Shown here piece after piece: positions 45,824-58,217 of a stretch of 64,000 bases of DNA (position 1 is the stretch's first letter; the number at the start of each line of letters is the position of its first letter). Location of the stretch: contig NC_080049.1 in the NCBI RefSeq assembly GCF_026212465.1, positions 17,015,241 to 17,079,240 of the forward strand. The letters are read 5' to 3'. Below the pieces are notes generated by a model, which saw nothing but the letters and a program-made list of their open reading frames with translations, searched no databases and was not told where the DNA came from. The translations under genes were made by a program, and so were the position numbers. This DNA is from Amaranthus tricolor. Lineage: Eukaryota > Streptophyta > Magnoliopsida > Caryophyllales > Amaranthaceae.

Positions 45824-46527
45824 TTTTGAGAGATCATCTTTTAAATAGGCGGTCTCAATTGCTCGGCCCAGTTAAACTTTTAAAGATACAAAAACTGAAA
45901 AATATAGTGTAACTGCACGCTTACTTGATAGGGGTTTAGGATACCTCAAGTAGAGTTTTAAGATACGTCAAGTAGGGGTTCACAGTATGTCAAGTAAGTG
46001 TTTTTATTTTAACATGCTGAAGTTATCAAGTAGGTGTTATGTGTTGTAGCTTGTAGGTGTTTAGGTTATTTGCTGTAACGATTTAGGTTATGTGCTGTAG
46101 GTGTTTAGGTTATTTGTTGTAGGTGTTTTTGTTATGTGTTGCAGGTACTTTTGTTATGTGATGTGGATGTTTAGGTTATTTGTTGTAGTATTTATGTTAT
46201 GTGTTGTATGAGTTTATATTATGTGATGTCGGTGTTTAGGTTATTTGATGAAAGAGTTTATGTTATGTGTTAAGTGGTTATATTTCTACCTCTGTATACT
46301 AATATACTTACTATAACAAGTTCAAAAAGCTACATCAACTATTCAAAATGCCTACTTCAGTATGCAAAAATACCTAGTAAAACTTGTTTAAATTCCTACT
46401 AAAACTAGTTCAAACTACCTACTAAAATTTATAGTTGGTGTTTTTTTAAATGCATACGCATAGTAGGTGTTTTTGTAAATTTAGCTGGACTTTAGGAGCC
46501 GTCTCTCATAGAGACGATCTCTCAAAA
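45824..46527. mobile_element. MITE-like insertion, ~704 bp, between protease and integrase of the old copia
   Basis: The left end TTTTGAGAGATCATC and the inverted right end TTTTGAGAGATCGTC form terminal inverted repeats that also contain GGCGGTCTC / GAGACGGCTCC variants. The copia reading stops before it and resumes after it. No target duplication could be fixed. The interior 46030-46280 is a degenerate minisatellite. Confidence 0.55.
46030..46280. repeat. Degenerate ~20-bp minisatellite (TGTAGGTGTTTAGGTTAT)
   Basis: Roughly ten imperfect units with the pattern TTATKTGBTGTAGGTGTTT inside the MITE-like insertion. Confidence 0.75.
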
Positions 46528-48977
46528 GACCTACTATTTCATGTTAACAAGATCACAATAACACCCTTCAAAAGTTTTGAAAGAAAATCTGAAAATTTAG
46601 ATTTAGTGCATAGTGATATTTATAACTTTTATTGTACACCATCATTAGGAAATAAAAGATTCGTCATTACTTTTATTAATGATTATTCCAAGTTTTGTTA
46701 TGTATATTTATTATAGAAAAAAGATGAAGCACTTAGTTTTCTTGATGTTTATAAAAATAAAGTAGAATTGCAAGTTGGTAATAACTTAAGAAATATATAA
46801 CTGACTAAGGAGTAGAATACTATGATCCCTCATATTTCCAATCCATGGGCATTATACATGAAACAATCACCGGATACATAGCACAATCAAATGGTGTGGC
46901 AAAGAGGGAAAACCATACTCTACAAGTGATGGTTAATTTCATGTTATCCTACTCAAGCTTAAGTGACGGATGTTAAGGTGAAGCAATGTTGATGGCTTCT
47001 CACATTCTTAATTAGGCTCAAATAAGAACAAATAAGTAAACACCATATTGGTTTTGGTACAACAGAAAGCCAAACTTACGTTGCTTAAGGTTTGGGGTTG
47101 TAAGGTTATTGCTAGATTGTCTGGAAATAAGAGAACGAAACTCGATGAATGAGGCATTGAATGTATCTTTATAGGTTATGCTAACTATAGCAAGACCTAT
47201 ATGTTCTATGTAATAGAACAAAATGACTGCATATCGATTCATTCGATTATTGAGTCAAGGGATGCAATATTTGATGAGAATAGATTCTTATCAATGAATA
47301 GGCAAAAAAAAGCTACAAATAAGTACAGAAGAATGAGTTGATAATAATCAACAAGAAACACCTCTAGATGTTGATGAAAGTAACAACTAGATGAACAACA
47401 AAATGTTGAGTTTATTCCTAAAAAGAGTAAAAGACAACGGAAAGCTAAAAGCTTTTGACCAGATTTTATGTGTATTTGGTTGAAGGTACTAGAAATGAAG
47501 TTCATTATAGTGTTCCATATTTGCTAAATGTGGAAGGTGACCAATTGACTTATGGTGCTGCAATGTCATCACAAGACAATGACTTTTGGAAATAGGTTAT
47601 AAATGATGAGATGGAATTTATAATAGGAAATAATACTTAGTATTAGTGGATCTTCCTCCATTTTGTAAACCAATTTGTTGCAAATGGGCTTTTTGCAAGA
47701 AAATGAAGATTGATGGTACTATTGATAAGTTTAAGGCCCATTTAGTGGCACAAGGCTTTAGAAAAAAGCTGGGTATCGATTATTTCGATATACATGCACT
47801 CATTACAAGGACAACCACTATTAGGTTTTTGGTAGCTTTAGTTATAACCTATCATCTAGAGATCCATCAAATGTTAAAACAACATTTTTATAGGGGGGAG
47901 ATTGATGAAGAGGTATATATGAAACAACCCGAAGAGTTTGTTTTAGAAGGACAAGAGAACAAGGTGTGTAAACTTGTAAAGTCATTATATAGACTTAAAT
48001 AAACACCAAAGCAATTGCATCAAAAGTTTGACGCAACAATATTGTCTTTTGGATTCAAATTAAATCAAGTCGATAAGTGCATGTATAACAAATTTGATAA
48101 TTAAGAGAATTGAGTTATCACTTGCTATATGTAAAAGATATGCTCAACTTTCGTATTAATTTAGTACAAGTTCAAGAGACAAAAGATTTTTTGTCTAAAT
48201 CCTTCCAAATGAAGGATATGGAGGAAGCTAATGTGATTTTAGACATTATATAGAGAAAGTGCTTAAGAGGTTTAAAATGCTTGACAAGACTCTAGTCTCT
48301 AATCCTATAGAACTGAGTGTGAAATTCACTAAACATGCTGGACAACCAATTTTACAATTGGAGTATTCAAAGGTCATTGAATTTTTTATGTACGCTATAA
48401 GGTGTACTAGAACGAATATTGTATTTGCAGTTCCTAAACTAAGTTGGTATACAAGCAAATCAGGTACTCATCATTGGATGGCAATACGGAGAGTATTAAG
48501 ATACTTAAAAGGTACCATGGATTATGGTATAACTTATAGTGGTGAACCTCCAATTTTCGAACAATTATTCCGGTACTAGTTGGATCACTAATGAACAACA
48601 TAACTCTTCAACTACTGGTTGGGTGTTTGTTTGTAGGGGAGGAGCTATATCATGGTCCTCAAAGAAAAAAACATATATAGCTAACTCCACTATGTCTGCA
48701 GAATTTATAGCAACTTCTTCAGTTGTAAATGAGGCGGAATAGTTAAGAATCTCTTGTTTAAGATTCTTTTGTTGCTAAAGCGAATATCACCGGGGGTAAT
48801 TCATACGGATTGCAAAATGGCTTTGGGTAGAGCTTATAGTCAATTGTATGATAATAAGTTTCGTCCTGTTGTTCTTAGGCACAACCTAATGCAAGGACTT
48901 ATCACTAATAGGGTCATAAAGAGATTATGTGAACATTAAGTTGAATTTGACTGATTTTTTCACTAAGGCCATGAATA

Positions 48978-48982
48978 AGGAT
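48978..48982. repeat. Ale element target-site duplication, left (AGGAT)
   Basis: Repeated at 53604-53608. Confidence 0.9.
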
Positions 48983-49169
48983 TGTAAGAAGATGATCGTT
49001 GCCCTGCATTGATTTGGCTATCATTATTAATATACAAACTACCAAGATAAACTCGACAACCATTAGCTCTATTCTAGGCTAGGATTATGCTAGGAGATAT
49101 ACACTTGCTAAACCTGATTATATACCATAAATACAAAGTCAAAGAATATATTTGTAATATATTCTAACA
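48983..49169 (-). repeat. Ale element 3' LTR
   Basis: In minus sense TGTTAGAATATATTAC to CTTACA. Near-identical to 53417-53603. Confidence 0.93.
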
Positions 49170-49193
49170 CTCCCCCGCAGTCGAAGCGGGAGC

Positions 49194-52100
49194 ATCACGG
49201 ATGCTAAGACTGGCACGAAAGTCATCAAACAAAATCCGTGGAAGGCCCTTCGTAAAAATATCTGCAATCTGATAACGAGAAGGAACATGTAATACTCGTA
49301 CCTCGCCTTTAGCGACCTTTTCTCGTACAAAATGAATATCCATCTCAATGTGTTTTGTACGTTGATGTTGCACTGGATTGCCAGAGAGGTAGATGGCACT
49401 CACATTATCACAATAAACAATAGTCGCTTTACGAATAGGTAAATGAAGCTCAAGCAACAAATTTCTAATCCAACAAGAATCAGATACTACATTAGCAACC
49501 CCACGATATTCGGCCTCTGCACTTGATTTAGATATAGTAGGCTGCTTTTTACAAGACCAGGATAGCAAATTATCACCCAAAAACACACAACAACCCGAAG
49601 TACCTTGTAAATAGCGCAAGATACGCTTCAGGGCACCCATATGCGCATTGCGCAGATCATGCATGTGAAGGCAAACCTGTTGAACAACATAAGAAATATC
49701 TGGTCTAGTACAAGTCAGATATTGAAGAGCACCAGAAAGACTTCTGTAATTAGTGGGATCTTCATAAGGCTCATCATGAGAGGCACTAAGCTTAGATTTC
49801 ATGTCAATAGGTGTTAGACAAGGGCTACAGTTAGACATGCCAGCCTTGTCAATGATAGAAGAAGCATACTGTTTCTGAGATAAGAACATCCCATTCTTTG
49901 TACGAGTTACAATAATGCCCAAAAAGAAACTTAGAGGACCTAAATCCTTCATTGCCAATTCAGAGCTCAAACGATCCATAATATGTATCCTAAGACGGTC
50001 AGATGAAGCTGTAAGAATGATGTCATCAACATATAACAGAATATAAGCAGTATCAGATCCTTGCCTATAAATAAATAGAGAATGATCAGAGATACTGTTA
50101 GCAAATCCAATAGAGGTGACAAAATCTGCAAACCGCTGATACCAGGCTCGTGGGGCCTGTTTTAGACCATAGATAGAGCCTCTCAATAGACAAACATGAT
50201 CAGGGCGACTTTTGTCACAAAAACCAATGGGCTGATGCATATAAACTGTTTCATTGAGATAACCATGCAAAAAAGCATTCGTGACATCCAACTGATGAAT
50301 CGACTAAGAGTGAGAAATAGCAATGCTTAGAACAGTACGAATAGTAGCCGGTTTTACAACCGGACTGAAAGTCTCATCACAATCAATACCTAGCTGCTGA
50401 GTCTTACCATTAGAAACAAGACGAGCCTTGTATCGCTCAATAGAACCATCAGAATTTTGTTTATGTCGAAAAATACACATAGAGCGAATGACATTCACAA
50501 TAGGGGGCCGGGGAACCAAATCCCATGTATGATTATCAATAAGAGCATTAATTTCATCTAACATTGCATTTTTCCAATTAGGGTCACTAATAGCACTAAC
50601 CAGGTCCTTCGGTATAGGAGATATAGAGGTAGTGGTCATTGTGTTTAGGTTGGAAAAGTATTTGGGGTTAGGTTTTATAATGCCGTCCTTAGCTCGGGTG
50701 GTCATAGGATGAGGAGCGGGGGTAGGAGAGGGTGACGCGGCATGACTGCTGGTGGTAGCAGACCTGATGGCGGTGGCAGACGTGGGCTGGGATTGATCCT
50801 CACGTCGTGACGAAGTGAGGATGGGGCTGTCAAACATGGGTTGGTGTTGGCTTCGGTGGTAGGAGAGCCTAGTTGCAAGGGTGTGACATTGGAGCCCATT
50901 TGAGATGGTGAGATAGCGGGTGGAGGAGTGGGTGGCCTATTAGAAGAGATTGGGGATGTGGGCTGGGCTGGGGAAGGAGGAGGGTGTGGATGATTGGTGC
51001 GCAAATGGGGAGGTTGAGTTAATGGACTTGAATCCAAAAAATCGTAATCATCAAAAGTTGGTTTGTGATATTTTGAGAATGGAAATTCGTATTCTATAAA
51101 TCTCACATGCCTACAAATGATGATTTGTCCATTTGATAAATTATAGCACTTCGAACCACGATGATTTTGCGCGGGGCCAAGGTAGACACAAGGAGTGGAC
51201 CGTTCTTGCAATTTGTTTATAATAGTAGAAGGGAAAAGGGGAAAACATAAGCAACCAAAGACACGTAATGCCGAATAAATTGGATTACGTTGGTATAAAA
51301 TTTGAGTGGGAGATTTATAATTTAATACTTTGGTTGGAATAATGTTGAGAAGGTAGGTAGCCAAGGCTAGAGCAAGATGCCCAAAGGAATGGGGCAATGA
51401 AGCATGAGCAAGAAGTGTTCGAATGAAATTGTTTATTGTTTTAATGTGGCGTTCTGCTTTTCCATTTTGAGGAGAGGTGTGGGGACAAGAGAGACGAAAG
51501 AGTGTGCCTTGGTTCTCAAAAAAATTTTTAAGAGTACCATTAACATATTCAGTGCCATTGTCACATTGAAAGGTCTTAATGTTACGTTCAAATTGCGTTT
51601 GGATTATTTTATGAAAAGACTGGAAAAGATGTTTGACCTGTGATTTTTTTGAAATCGGATAAGTCCATAAGAACTTGCTTTAGTCATCAAGAAATAAGAG
51701 ATAATAGCAATGACCAGAGGAACTAATAATAGGGGAAGTCCAAAGGTCACTATGAATAATATCAAAAGGAAAAATAGTGTGCGACATTGAATTATAAAAA
51801 GGAGTTTTAACGTGTTTCCCTAAAGGGCACGAAGAACAAAAAGAAGTACAAGCCTTATTACATCCAATAAATTGTTGACTACCTAAAGATCTAAGTAAAA
51901 CATCGCTAGGGTGTCCTAATCGATCATTCCAAAGATCGGAAGAAAGAGCAGTAAAATTTGAATGTGTGGCTCGAGAGTTGGCTTGACTGGAAGGAAAGAT
52001 TGGATAAAGGTCACCGGAACTATCACATCTCATTAGTTGGGCTCCCGTCTGTAAATCATTCAAAGAAAATCCATAAGGGTCAAAAGAAATAGAAACCATA

Positions 52101-53335
52101 TTGTCAGTTGTGAATTTTCGTACGGAGATTAAGTTCTTTATTATTTTGGGAGCATGCAAAACATGGTTTAGAGTGAAGGGAGGGTACAAAGAAGGCAAAG
52201 TAGCACTACCATGACCAATAATTGGAACTAAATCACCACTACCAACGACAATATTATGATTTTTAATGCTCGAATTGACATAAGTGGAGAGTATACCTTG
52301 GTCGGCCGTCATATGAGATGTTGCACCAGTGTCCATATAATAATTCGGATCCGGTCGGTTGAGGTCAGCAGCAGAGTATGCTTGTGGAGATGGACCCAAG
52401 ATACCAGGCTCATTAGACCGTGGCCCATTTGAAGAAGCAGCAGTCCGAGGTGCCCAAGACTGTGCTGGATACGGGCAGGGAGGACTTGGCCATTGGGCCT
52501 GCCACGGAGCCCAAGAAGCTGCCCACGGATATGGCCTTTGCTGAAACATCCAAGGTTGGCCATTGAATTCTTGGAATTCTTTTTCTGTTGCTTGTTATTC
52601 TTGTTGTATCGAGAAGTAGAGGACCCTGATTGGTTGCCACCGGTGGTAGAGACGAGAGCAGTGGGTGCACGGCCATTAGAGCCACCTTCCTTAGCTAAGC
52701 GATTTTTGATAGTACGCTCAGCTAATTTAAGACGAGACCGGCATGATTCAAAGGAAGGCAAGGGTTCTTGATTTTGGATGAAGTCCACCGTACCGGCGTA
52801 TGCTTCGGGTAGTCCGGCAGTCAGTTTAAGAATAAGACGGGTATTGGGAATCGGAGCATCAACATCCGCAAGACGATCAGCGAGGGATTTGATGTGATTG
52901 CAATAGCCATCAATAGAGGAAAAATTCTCGAAATCGAGGTCAGCAAGTTCGTTCTTGTTCGAGATGAGAGGCCCGGGATGCTTTGTTGTCTTGAAACATA
53001 CACTCGAGACGAGCCCAAGCACCTTGAGCAGTGTCATCCTTGAGAAGGATAGCAGTGAGAAGGTCATGAGAAATAGAACCGTAAATCCAATTAAGGACTA
53101 CGGCATCAAGACGTTTCCTATAGACTAAGTCTGCCGATTTGGATTGCTCATATGTAGTGAGTTCCATCGCGTCAGTTGGAGGTATGATATGATTTTTAAG
53201 GTCGTGAACCCTACAAAGCACTTTCAAGAGGGCGGCCCAAGAGTGATACATTCCAACGGTGTCCAAGGTAATCGGAATAAGTGATTTAACATTTGTGATA
53301 GCAAATGCAGGATGATATTTTTGAGTCTCTGCCAT
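49194..53335 (-). pseudogene. Ale-type gag-pol, several frameshifts
   Basis: From ATG 53333-53335 leftwards: gag (ITLDTVGMYHSWAALLKVL; YRKRLDAVVLNWIYGSI; WARLECMFQDNKASRASHLE), protease YYMDTGATSHMTADQ near 52320, integrase HHCC (WNDRLGHPSD; CSSCPLGKH), core SDLW, a QCDNGTEYVNG-like block and SPQNGKAERH (51440-51560), RT with DEINALIDNHTWDLVPRP, DVTNAFLHGYLNE and active site YVDDIILTAS, and RNase H with SWSCKKQPTISKSSAEAEY and HIEMDIHFVREKV. Frame changes lie near 53000, 52500, 51680-51400, 50830 and a TAG near 50304. The 375-codon RT/RNase H part is open. Confidence 0.9.
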
Positions 53336-53416
53336 GAAATGTTGCAGGGGAAGGAGAGAGAAAAAAAATTGAGGAAGAAGAGGGAAACTAGGATCGTAAA
53401 AACATGTCTGATACCA

Positions 53417-53603
53417 TGTAAGAAGATGATCGTTGCCCTGCATTGATTTGGCTATCAGTATTAATATACAAACTACCGAGATAAACTCGGCAACCATTAG
53501 CTCTATTCTAGGCTAGGATTATGCTAGGAGATATACACTTGCTAAACTTGATTATATACCATAAATACAAAGTCAAAGAATATATTTGTAATATATTCTA
53601 ACA
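53417..53603 (-). repeat. Ale element 5' LTR
   Basis: 187 bp, next to the primer site; followed on the plus strand by AGGAT at 53604-53608. Confidence 0.93.
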
Positions 53604-53608
53604 AGGAT

Positions 53609-54655
53609 TCAATTGAACAAGCATCAATTGCAATTTGATTATACCAACCAAAAGTTAAGGGAAAGCCTAATTCACATGTGAGTAAGATTGTGTCTTGAAT
53701 TTAATGTGGTGTAATTCCTTTGAACTTTGTAAGCAACAAGGATTAATGACCCAAATTTTGCTTTATACCATGATGAATGAGGTAGTCGTCCCTAAAAAGT
53801 TCTCAAGTTCAAGTGTTGAAGAGCTCTTGTTGAAGTATCCATTCACTGCTATAGTAGCGGCTCATAATATGTAATAATATTAAAGTCCAAGAAAAGCCAA
53901 AAAGAAAAATGCAAAAATAAAGTTAGTAGAAAACAATGACTCATCGCTATCATCGCCTGGGTTCTGATTTCTTTAATTTGAGACAGAGGGAAAAGTCGGG
54001 TTAGCGTTTTGGAAATGTCGACTCGGCGCTTTGGGCGACGAGTCATTACCAAGCAGCTACCAGCAGCTCGTTGCGTGCCTTTTGTTTTGGTTTTGCGGGA
54101 ATGGGAAGTTACTTCTGTTATTTGATTTGTTTTGATCATTTTCAACGGTTAATAACCTTCATTGAACCATTTGAAACTAATTAGATGTAATTGTCCTATG
54201 ATTTGGCATATGGTATACAACTCTATTATAAATAGAGTGACATGCAAAGGAAACATAGACCGCCCTTAATTAATTTTTCTCAAATTATCCTCAAAATATA
54301 ACTTTATTCTTGTTTCTCTTTGTTGCATGAAGTGTTAGAAAAAAGTTATAAACACTTTTTGCATCTTTTAATTTCTTAATCCATCTACAATACTTCGTTT
54401 TTTCTTTACATTCTCTAGTGTTAAGAGAGTGTTAAGATTGTATTTTTATGTGAGTTTGATCATCATTCCCAAACACTTGTAGGAGAAAGATCACAAAGGA
54501 AAGTGATAACACGCCTTCTACTTAATTCATGTTTCTGAGTGATCATAGAAGTTGCATAGCCAAATACAAGGAGGATACAAATTTAGTTTGTTGTAATTGT
54601 AATTTGTATTTGTAATCTTCATTATATTTCTAATATAAGAAATCCTAAGTGATTA
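53609..54655 (+). other. Old copia: end of pol and right LTR remnant
   Basis: Continues the RNase H tail after the Ale insertion, then untranslated sequence and an LTR remnant with TATA box TATAAATAG near 54227 and a 3' end matching 44408-44475. The minus-strand ORF at 53849-54145 is not supported. Confidence 0.6.
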
Positions 54656-54953
54656 CAATGTTGGATCAATCATTAGAACAAAAAGGAAAAACTCAAAAGA
54701 TAATGAGACGCGAGAAGTGGTGATAATCACCAGGCATGGTTTGAACAAAAGGCAGATTTATCGATGTTAATGAAAATTGTTGTTGTTGTTGTTACGCTAT
54801 TGTGGTTGAGGAGTTATAGATTTAATTGTTGTCATCTCTATTTGTCTCTTTCTCTGCCTTCTTCCCTAAGATGTGAACATTAAACAAAAAGTATATTTTA
54901 TAATGTAAAAACCTGCTCTACAACCAAAAAGGGGTCTAAGGATCCACGGGTAA
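54656..54953. other. Intergenic, short (GTT)n
   Basis: Nothing but a short GTT repeat near 54777. Confidence 0.5.
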
Positions 54954-56580
54954 TGTGCTTGTTTTAGGGCACATTCATATCCCTATTGTAATGTTAAGTC
55001 TAGCGTTTTTAGATAGATATTACACACATTACGCATGATTTTACCTTGTTCTAGTCTTCGGGTCGTTTTGTTGTTATTTTAGGTGTTTTTGAAGAGATCG
55101 AGGTCATAATCTATGTGTTTGAGACTTCGACACGCATTTCGAGTCTTGTCCGAAGGGCGCACTATGGATTTGAAGTCCCTTGATACCTCAAAGATTTAAT
55201 TTATTATCATAATTCATGCTTCGAAGGCTGTTACTCAATTCAAAAGCTAAAATTTCCTAGTTTTGGTCGAGATTTAATAACCTTGGTAGAAGCTAGCTTC
55301 AAGAAAAAACGTTGTTGCTTGGCGTAACTGAATCTCGGTCGAAGCCATTTCGAATCTCTGTCGAAGCCAGGTCGAATCTCGATCGAAGCTATGTTGAATC
55401 TCGATCGAAGCCGAAACTCCCATGATGAATGTCCTGTTTTAATCGAATGCTTAGTCTCGGTCAAAGCCAAGTCGAATCTTGGTCGAAGTCAGGTTAAATC
55501 TTGATCTAAGTCAATTCCATGATGCATTTCTGTTTTAGTCGAATGTTAGTCTCGACCGAAACCATGTCGAATCTCGATCGAACCTCCCCAGTCTCGACCG
55601 AAGCTCTGTGCAGCGCTAACTTGTGTTTTTTGCGAGATTTTTTTATCAAAACCAATTGATGGGCCATTTCTTTGGGCATTTAAAACGCTTATTTTTGGGA
55701 CTATAAAAACCCCATCTTTTGGTAGAAACCCTCTCATGCCTAGTGTGGGTGCCTTTATGCCTGAATCTAGAACATCACTTCTTTAATGCTTCCCTTTATG
55801 TCTTGCCCTAGATTAGTTTAGTGTTCTTCATTTATGTATTCAAGCACTTTAACATTGTAAGTTTCATTCATTTATTGCTTTAATGTCTTTCTTGCTTTCC
55901 TTTATGCTTTCCTTTAATGCTTTCTTAGTATAGATTTAATGTTTTCTTGTTCTTCAATTCATTTAATGCTTTCATTATTGCTTTCTTGCCTTTCATTTCA
56001 TTCATGCTTTCTAGAATAGATTTATTGCTTTCCATGTTTATTGCTTTTGGTTTTATTATGTTTGAGTGGTTTCTTTAGGGGTTTTAGATTAGAGAAACCC
56101 TAGGTTTGGTCTTGTTTTCAATGTTTAGGATTAGGGTTGAGTTTGATGATGATTCTTAATAGACATTCAATTTGAATCTTGTCCTGCCACTCCTTAGGAG
56201 ACATAGGGCGATTATAGGTTGTTCGTGTGGCTTATAGGGTCACAAACTTCCTCTCCCTATCTAGAGTGTCTTGATTAATTGTCGTTTGATCTCCCTTGAC
56301 CTAGCTTATCTTTATTATTAATAGATCTTCCTAGGTTGGACCTAGTCTATTCCCCGCTTATCTTTCATTATTTAGTTTCGCTTTTTATTTTTGTCATTAG
56401 TTTAGTTCACCTACCAACCAACCTTCCATATAACCTTCCCACATCAAGATTTTAGTTTAGTATTCCTTATCCTTATGGTTCGACCCCCGACTTACTGCTA
56501 CACTATTTGTAGATGTATTTGGTGTTATAAATATTGTTTGATCCAGGTCTAATATTAATGACGTACGAAAATCCGGTTAC
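54954..56580 (+). repeat. Ty3-like LTR, family X copy 1
   Basis: Aligns in order with 60825-62382: TTACGCATGATTTTACCTT, a TCGA motif array (55260-55600), TATA CTATAAAAAC (55701), a T-rich leader with GCTTTC repeats, GGAGAYATAGGGCRATTATAG, TTGTTCGTGTG, and a GGTTCGA..C end before CCGGTTA. A purine tract AAAAAGGGG lies about 30 bp before the start. No coding. Limits are approximate. Confidence 0.6.
55260..55600 (+). promoter_or_regulatory. U3 array of TCGAATCTCGGTCGAAGCC-type motifs
   Basis: About ten imperfect repeats of RTCGAATCTCGRTCGAAGCC, 100-440 bp upstream of the TATA box at 55701. Regulatory role inferred from position. Confidence 0.5.
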
Positions 56581-57159
56581 CAATAGATCTATGCAGACTC
56601 GGTCCCGGACGACACTTAGGGTCCAAACAAACAGACTCTTACCATTTAAAAAGGTTAGGGTTCAATAGGGACCGGGTAGGGTCTTAAGCCCTTGCCTATC
56701 TCTATCCCCAAATGCGTTTGAAGCCTTTCTTCATCGTAGAAGTTTTTGTTGGGGTAATTTTTAAAAGTTCCCCCTTTATTATTTCTGTATGTAAAGGTGT
56801 TATGGTCTTCTTTAACTTGTAATATCCAAACTAGACTTTTAAATAAGAATTATATTAAAATTAAAGATCATTTTGCCTTTTAAGTCTTCATTGCTCTACC
56901 TCTTTTATCGTCTCTTCAAGTTTTTCACCAATGTTCTGCTCACGAACATCATCTTTATTTCTGGATCTTTTTTAGTTTTCCTCCTTTGACTATTTTATGT
57001 CAAATTTTTTTATCATGTGGGATAAACTCTAAGAGACGGAAGGAATATCTTTTAGCTGATAAAGTATTTAAACCAATTTCTTAAGTTTTTTAATTATCAA
57101 TTTTAATATTTTTATTGTTTCATCTAAAATTCCAACTTTTGTGGTTAATGATGACCAAT
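56581..57159. other. Intergenic, a lone Stowaway-like end
   Basis: GAGACGGAAGGAATA at 57033-57047 resembles one Stowaway end; no partner found. Confidence 0.35.
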
Positions 57160-57900
57160 TAAATAATTTATTTATGGTTTCTGCATGTACACACCCCAAA
57201 AATCAAAATGAGGTTAGAATGGATGTTTATGGTGTGTATGAAGATAAGAACCAAAGTATGCAAGTATGAATGAATAGCAAAAATAAACAAAGAAATAAAA
57301 AAGAAAATATTTAAGGTGATTCACAAATAAATGCTATATCCACCATATCTAGCTAGGATTGTATTATAATGTGTTTAAAGTACAAAGGTCATAAACTTAA
57401 AAGTATCACAATTGACGATTTAATGGGTAAGAGATAAGCTAATGAGGAAAATAAAATAAGAAAGAAGGAGAGATTGACAATGAGACTTTGGTTTACTAGC
57501 AATAACCTTGGAATGTGCTATTTATAGGGGTAGCATACGGTAACGAACATAGGAAAAACTCCACAAAGACAGTCAATGTAATAAGAGCGGGTAGAAGTCT
57601 ACTGGCACAAGGTGCTCGTTCAAGCATAAATGGTGCTCGTTTGAGCACTTGTTTCCTAGTAACTTCTGGTTAGCCAACTTGCATGATAAACGTGTCCAAT
57701 GGTCCCATATACTCCCTCTTGTCATCCTTCACTTGTTAAAGTAAGAGTTCTTGCCTTGCACTTCAAGGTTTACACCAACAAATGATTTCTCAATCATCAG
57801 TACTAAGATTCTTCTTCCTCTAACAAATGTCAAGTATAAACATGGCCCTTCTCTTACCATACTAATTCACTAATTTAATTGCTTTAATTAAGCCTTAATT
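57160..57900 (-). repeat. Possible LTR fragment with TATA box on the minus strand
   Basis: Minus-strand CCTATAAATAGCAC at about 57517-57530. Upstream in that sense is a GCTCGTTTGAGCAC palindrome pair (57615-57650). The layout resembles the LTR U3/TATA arrangement elsewhere in the window, but no ends or partner were found. Confidence 0.3.
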
Positions 57901-58217
57901 ACTTGGTGAACCAAGTCACCTATACTCCTAATAACTGACATTTTTAAGATGTAGAAATGGTTTTAGGAAATTTGTGAGCATTCCATTCAGATGCTACCTC
58001 ATTACAATTTAATGCATTGTCATTAAACTTTCCATTATGTTCATTTCAAAGTTTTTTCCATGTACGCTCCGTTACTATACTCTTCACACAATAAACCATA
58101 TATTATTATTTTCTTTGTTTCTCGCCTCTCTTTTTCTATTTCTAATATTTGTTGTCTCTCCTATTCCTAACCCATCTAACTTAAAAACTCAACTGCATCA
58201 ACTCATTGTTAAAGAAC

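Larger units (their letters stand above)
44484..48977 (+). pseudogene. Copia gag-pol remnants of the old element
   Basis: In shifting frames: gag start MASVNELISNFTKFDKFVGV then WRWQKKM-like text, ESLVDKYIAKDAHSKEFLVSN and IIDKLPPS; protease WWIDSRTTIHV (active-site DSGAT changed to DSRTT) near 45420; integrase LDLVHSDIYNF and FINDYSKFCYVYLL (46560-46716), with later blocks at 46880-47200; RT KWAFCKKMKIDGTIDKFKAH and EEVYMKQPEEFVLEGQENKV (47646-48002); RNase H GAISWSSKKKTYIANSTMSA (48640-48740). More than ten stops or frame changes; inactive. Confidence 0.85.
48983..53603 (-). mobile_element. Ale/Retrofit-type Ty1-copia retrotransposon, 4621 bp
   Basis: Two 187-bp LTRs (48983-49169 and 53417-53603) with about four differences, TSD AGGAT, tRNA-iMet primer site TGGTATCAGA on the minus strand (53407-53416) and a G-rich purine tract next to the 3' LTR (near 49170-49192). 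The short LTRs and compact gag-pol fit the Ale/Retrofit lineage. It is inserted in the RNase H end of the older copia element, which resumes at 53609. Confidence 0.93.
44408..54655 (+). mobile_element. Old Ty1-copia element, decayed, with two insertions
   Basis: Coding remains run 44484-48977. The final ~65 bp of the left LTR (44408-44475) match 54590-54655 (TTGTAATCTTCATTATATTTC), giving the two LTR remnants. A TATA box at 54223-54235 belongs to the right LTR. The left LTR is mostly gone. It is split by a MITE-like element (45824-46527) and an Ale-type retrotransposon (48983-53603). Confidence 0.7.
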
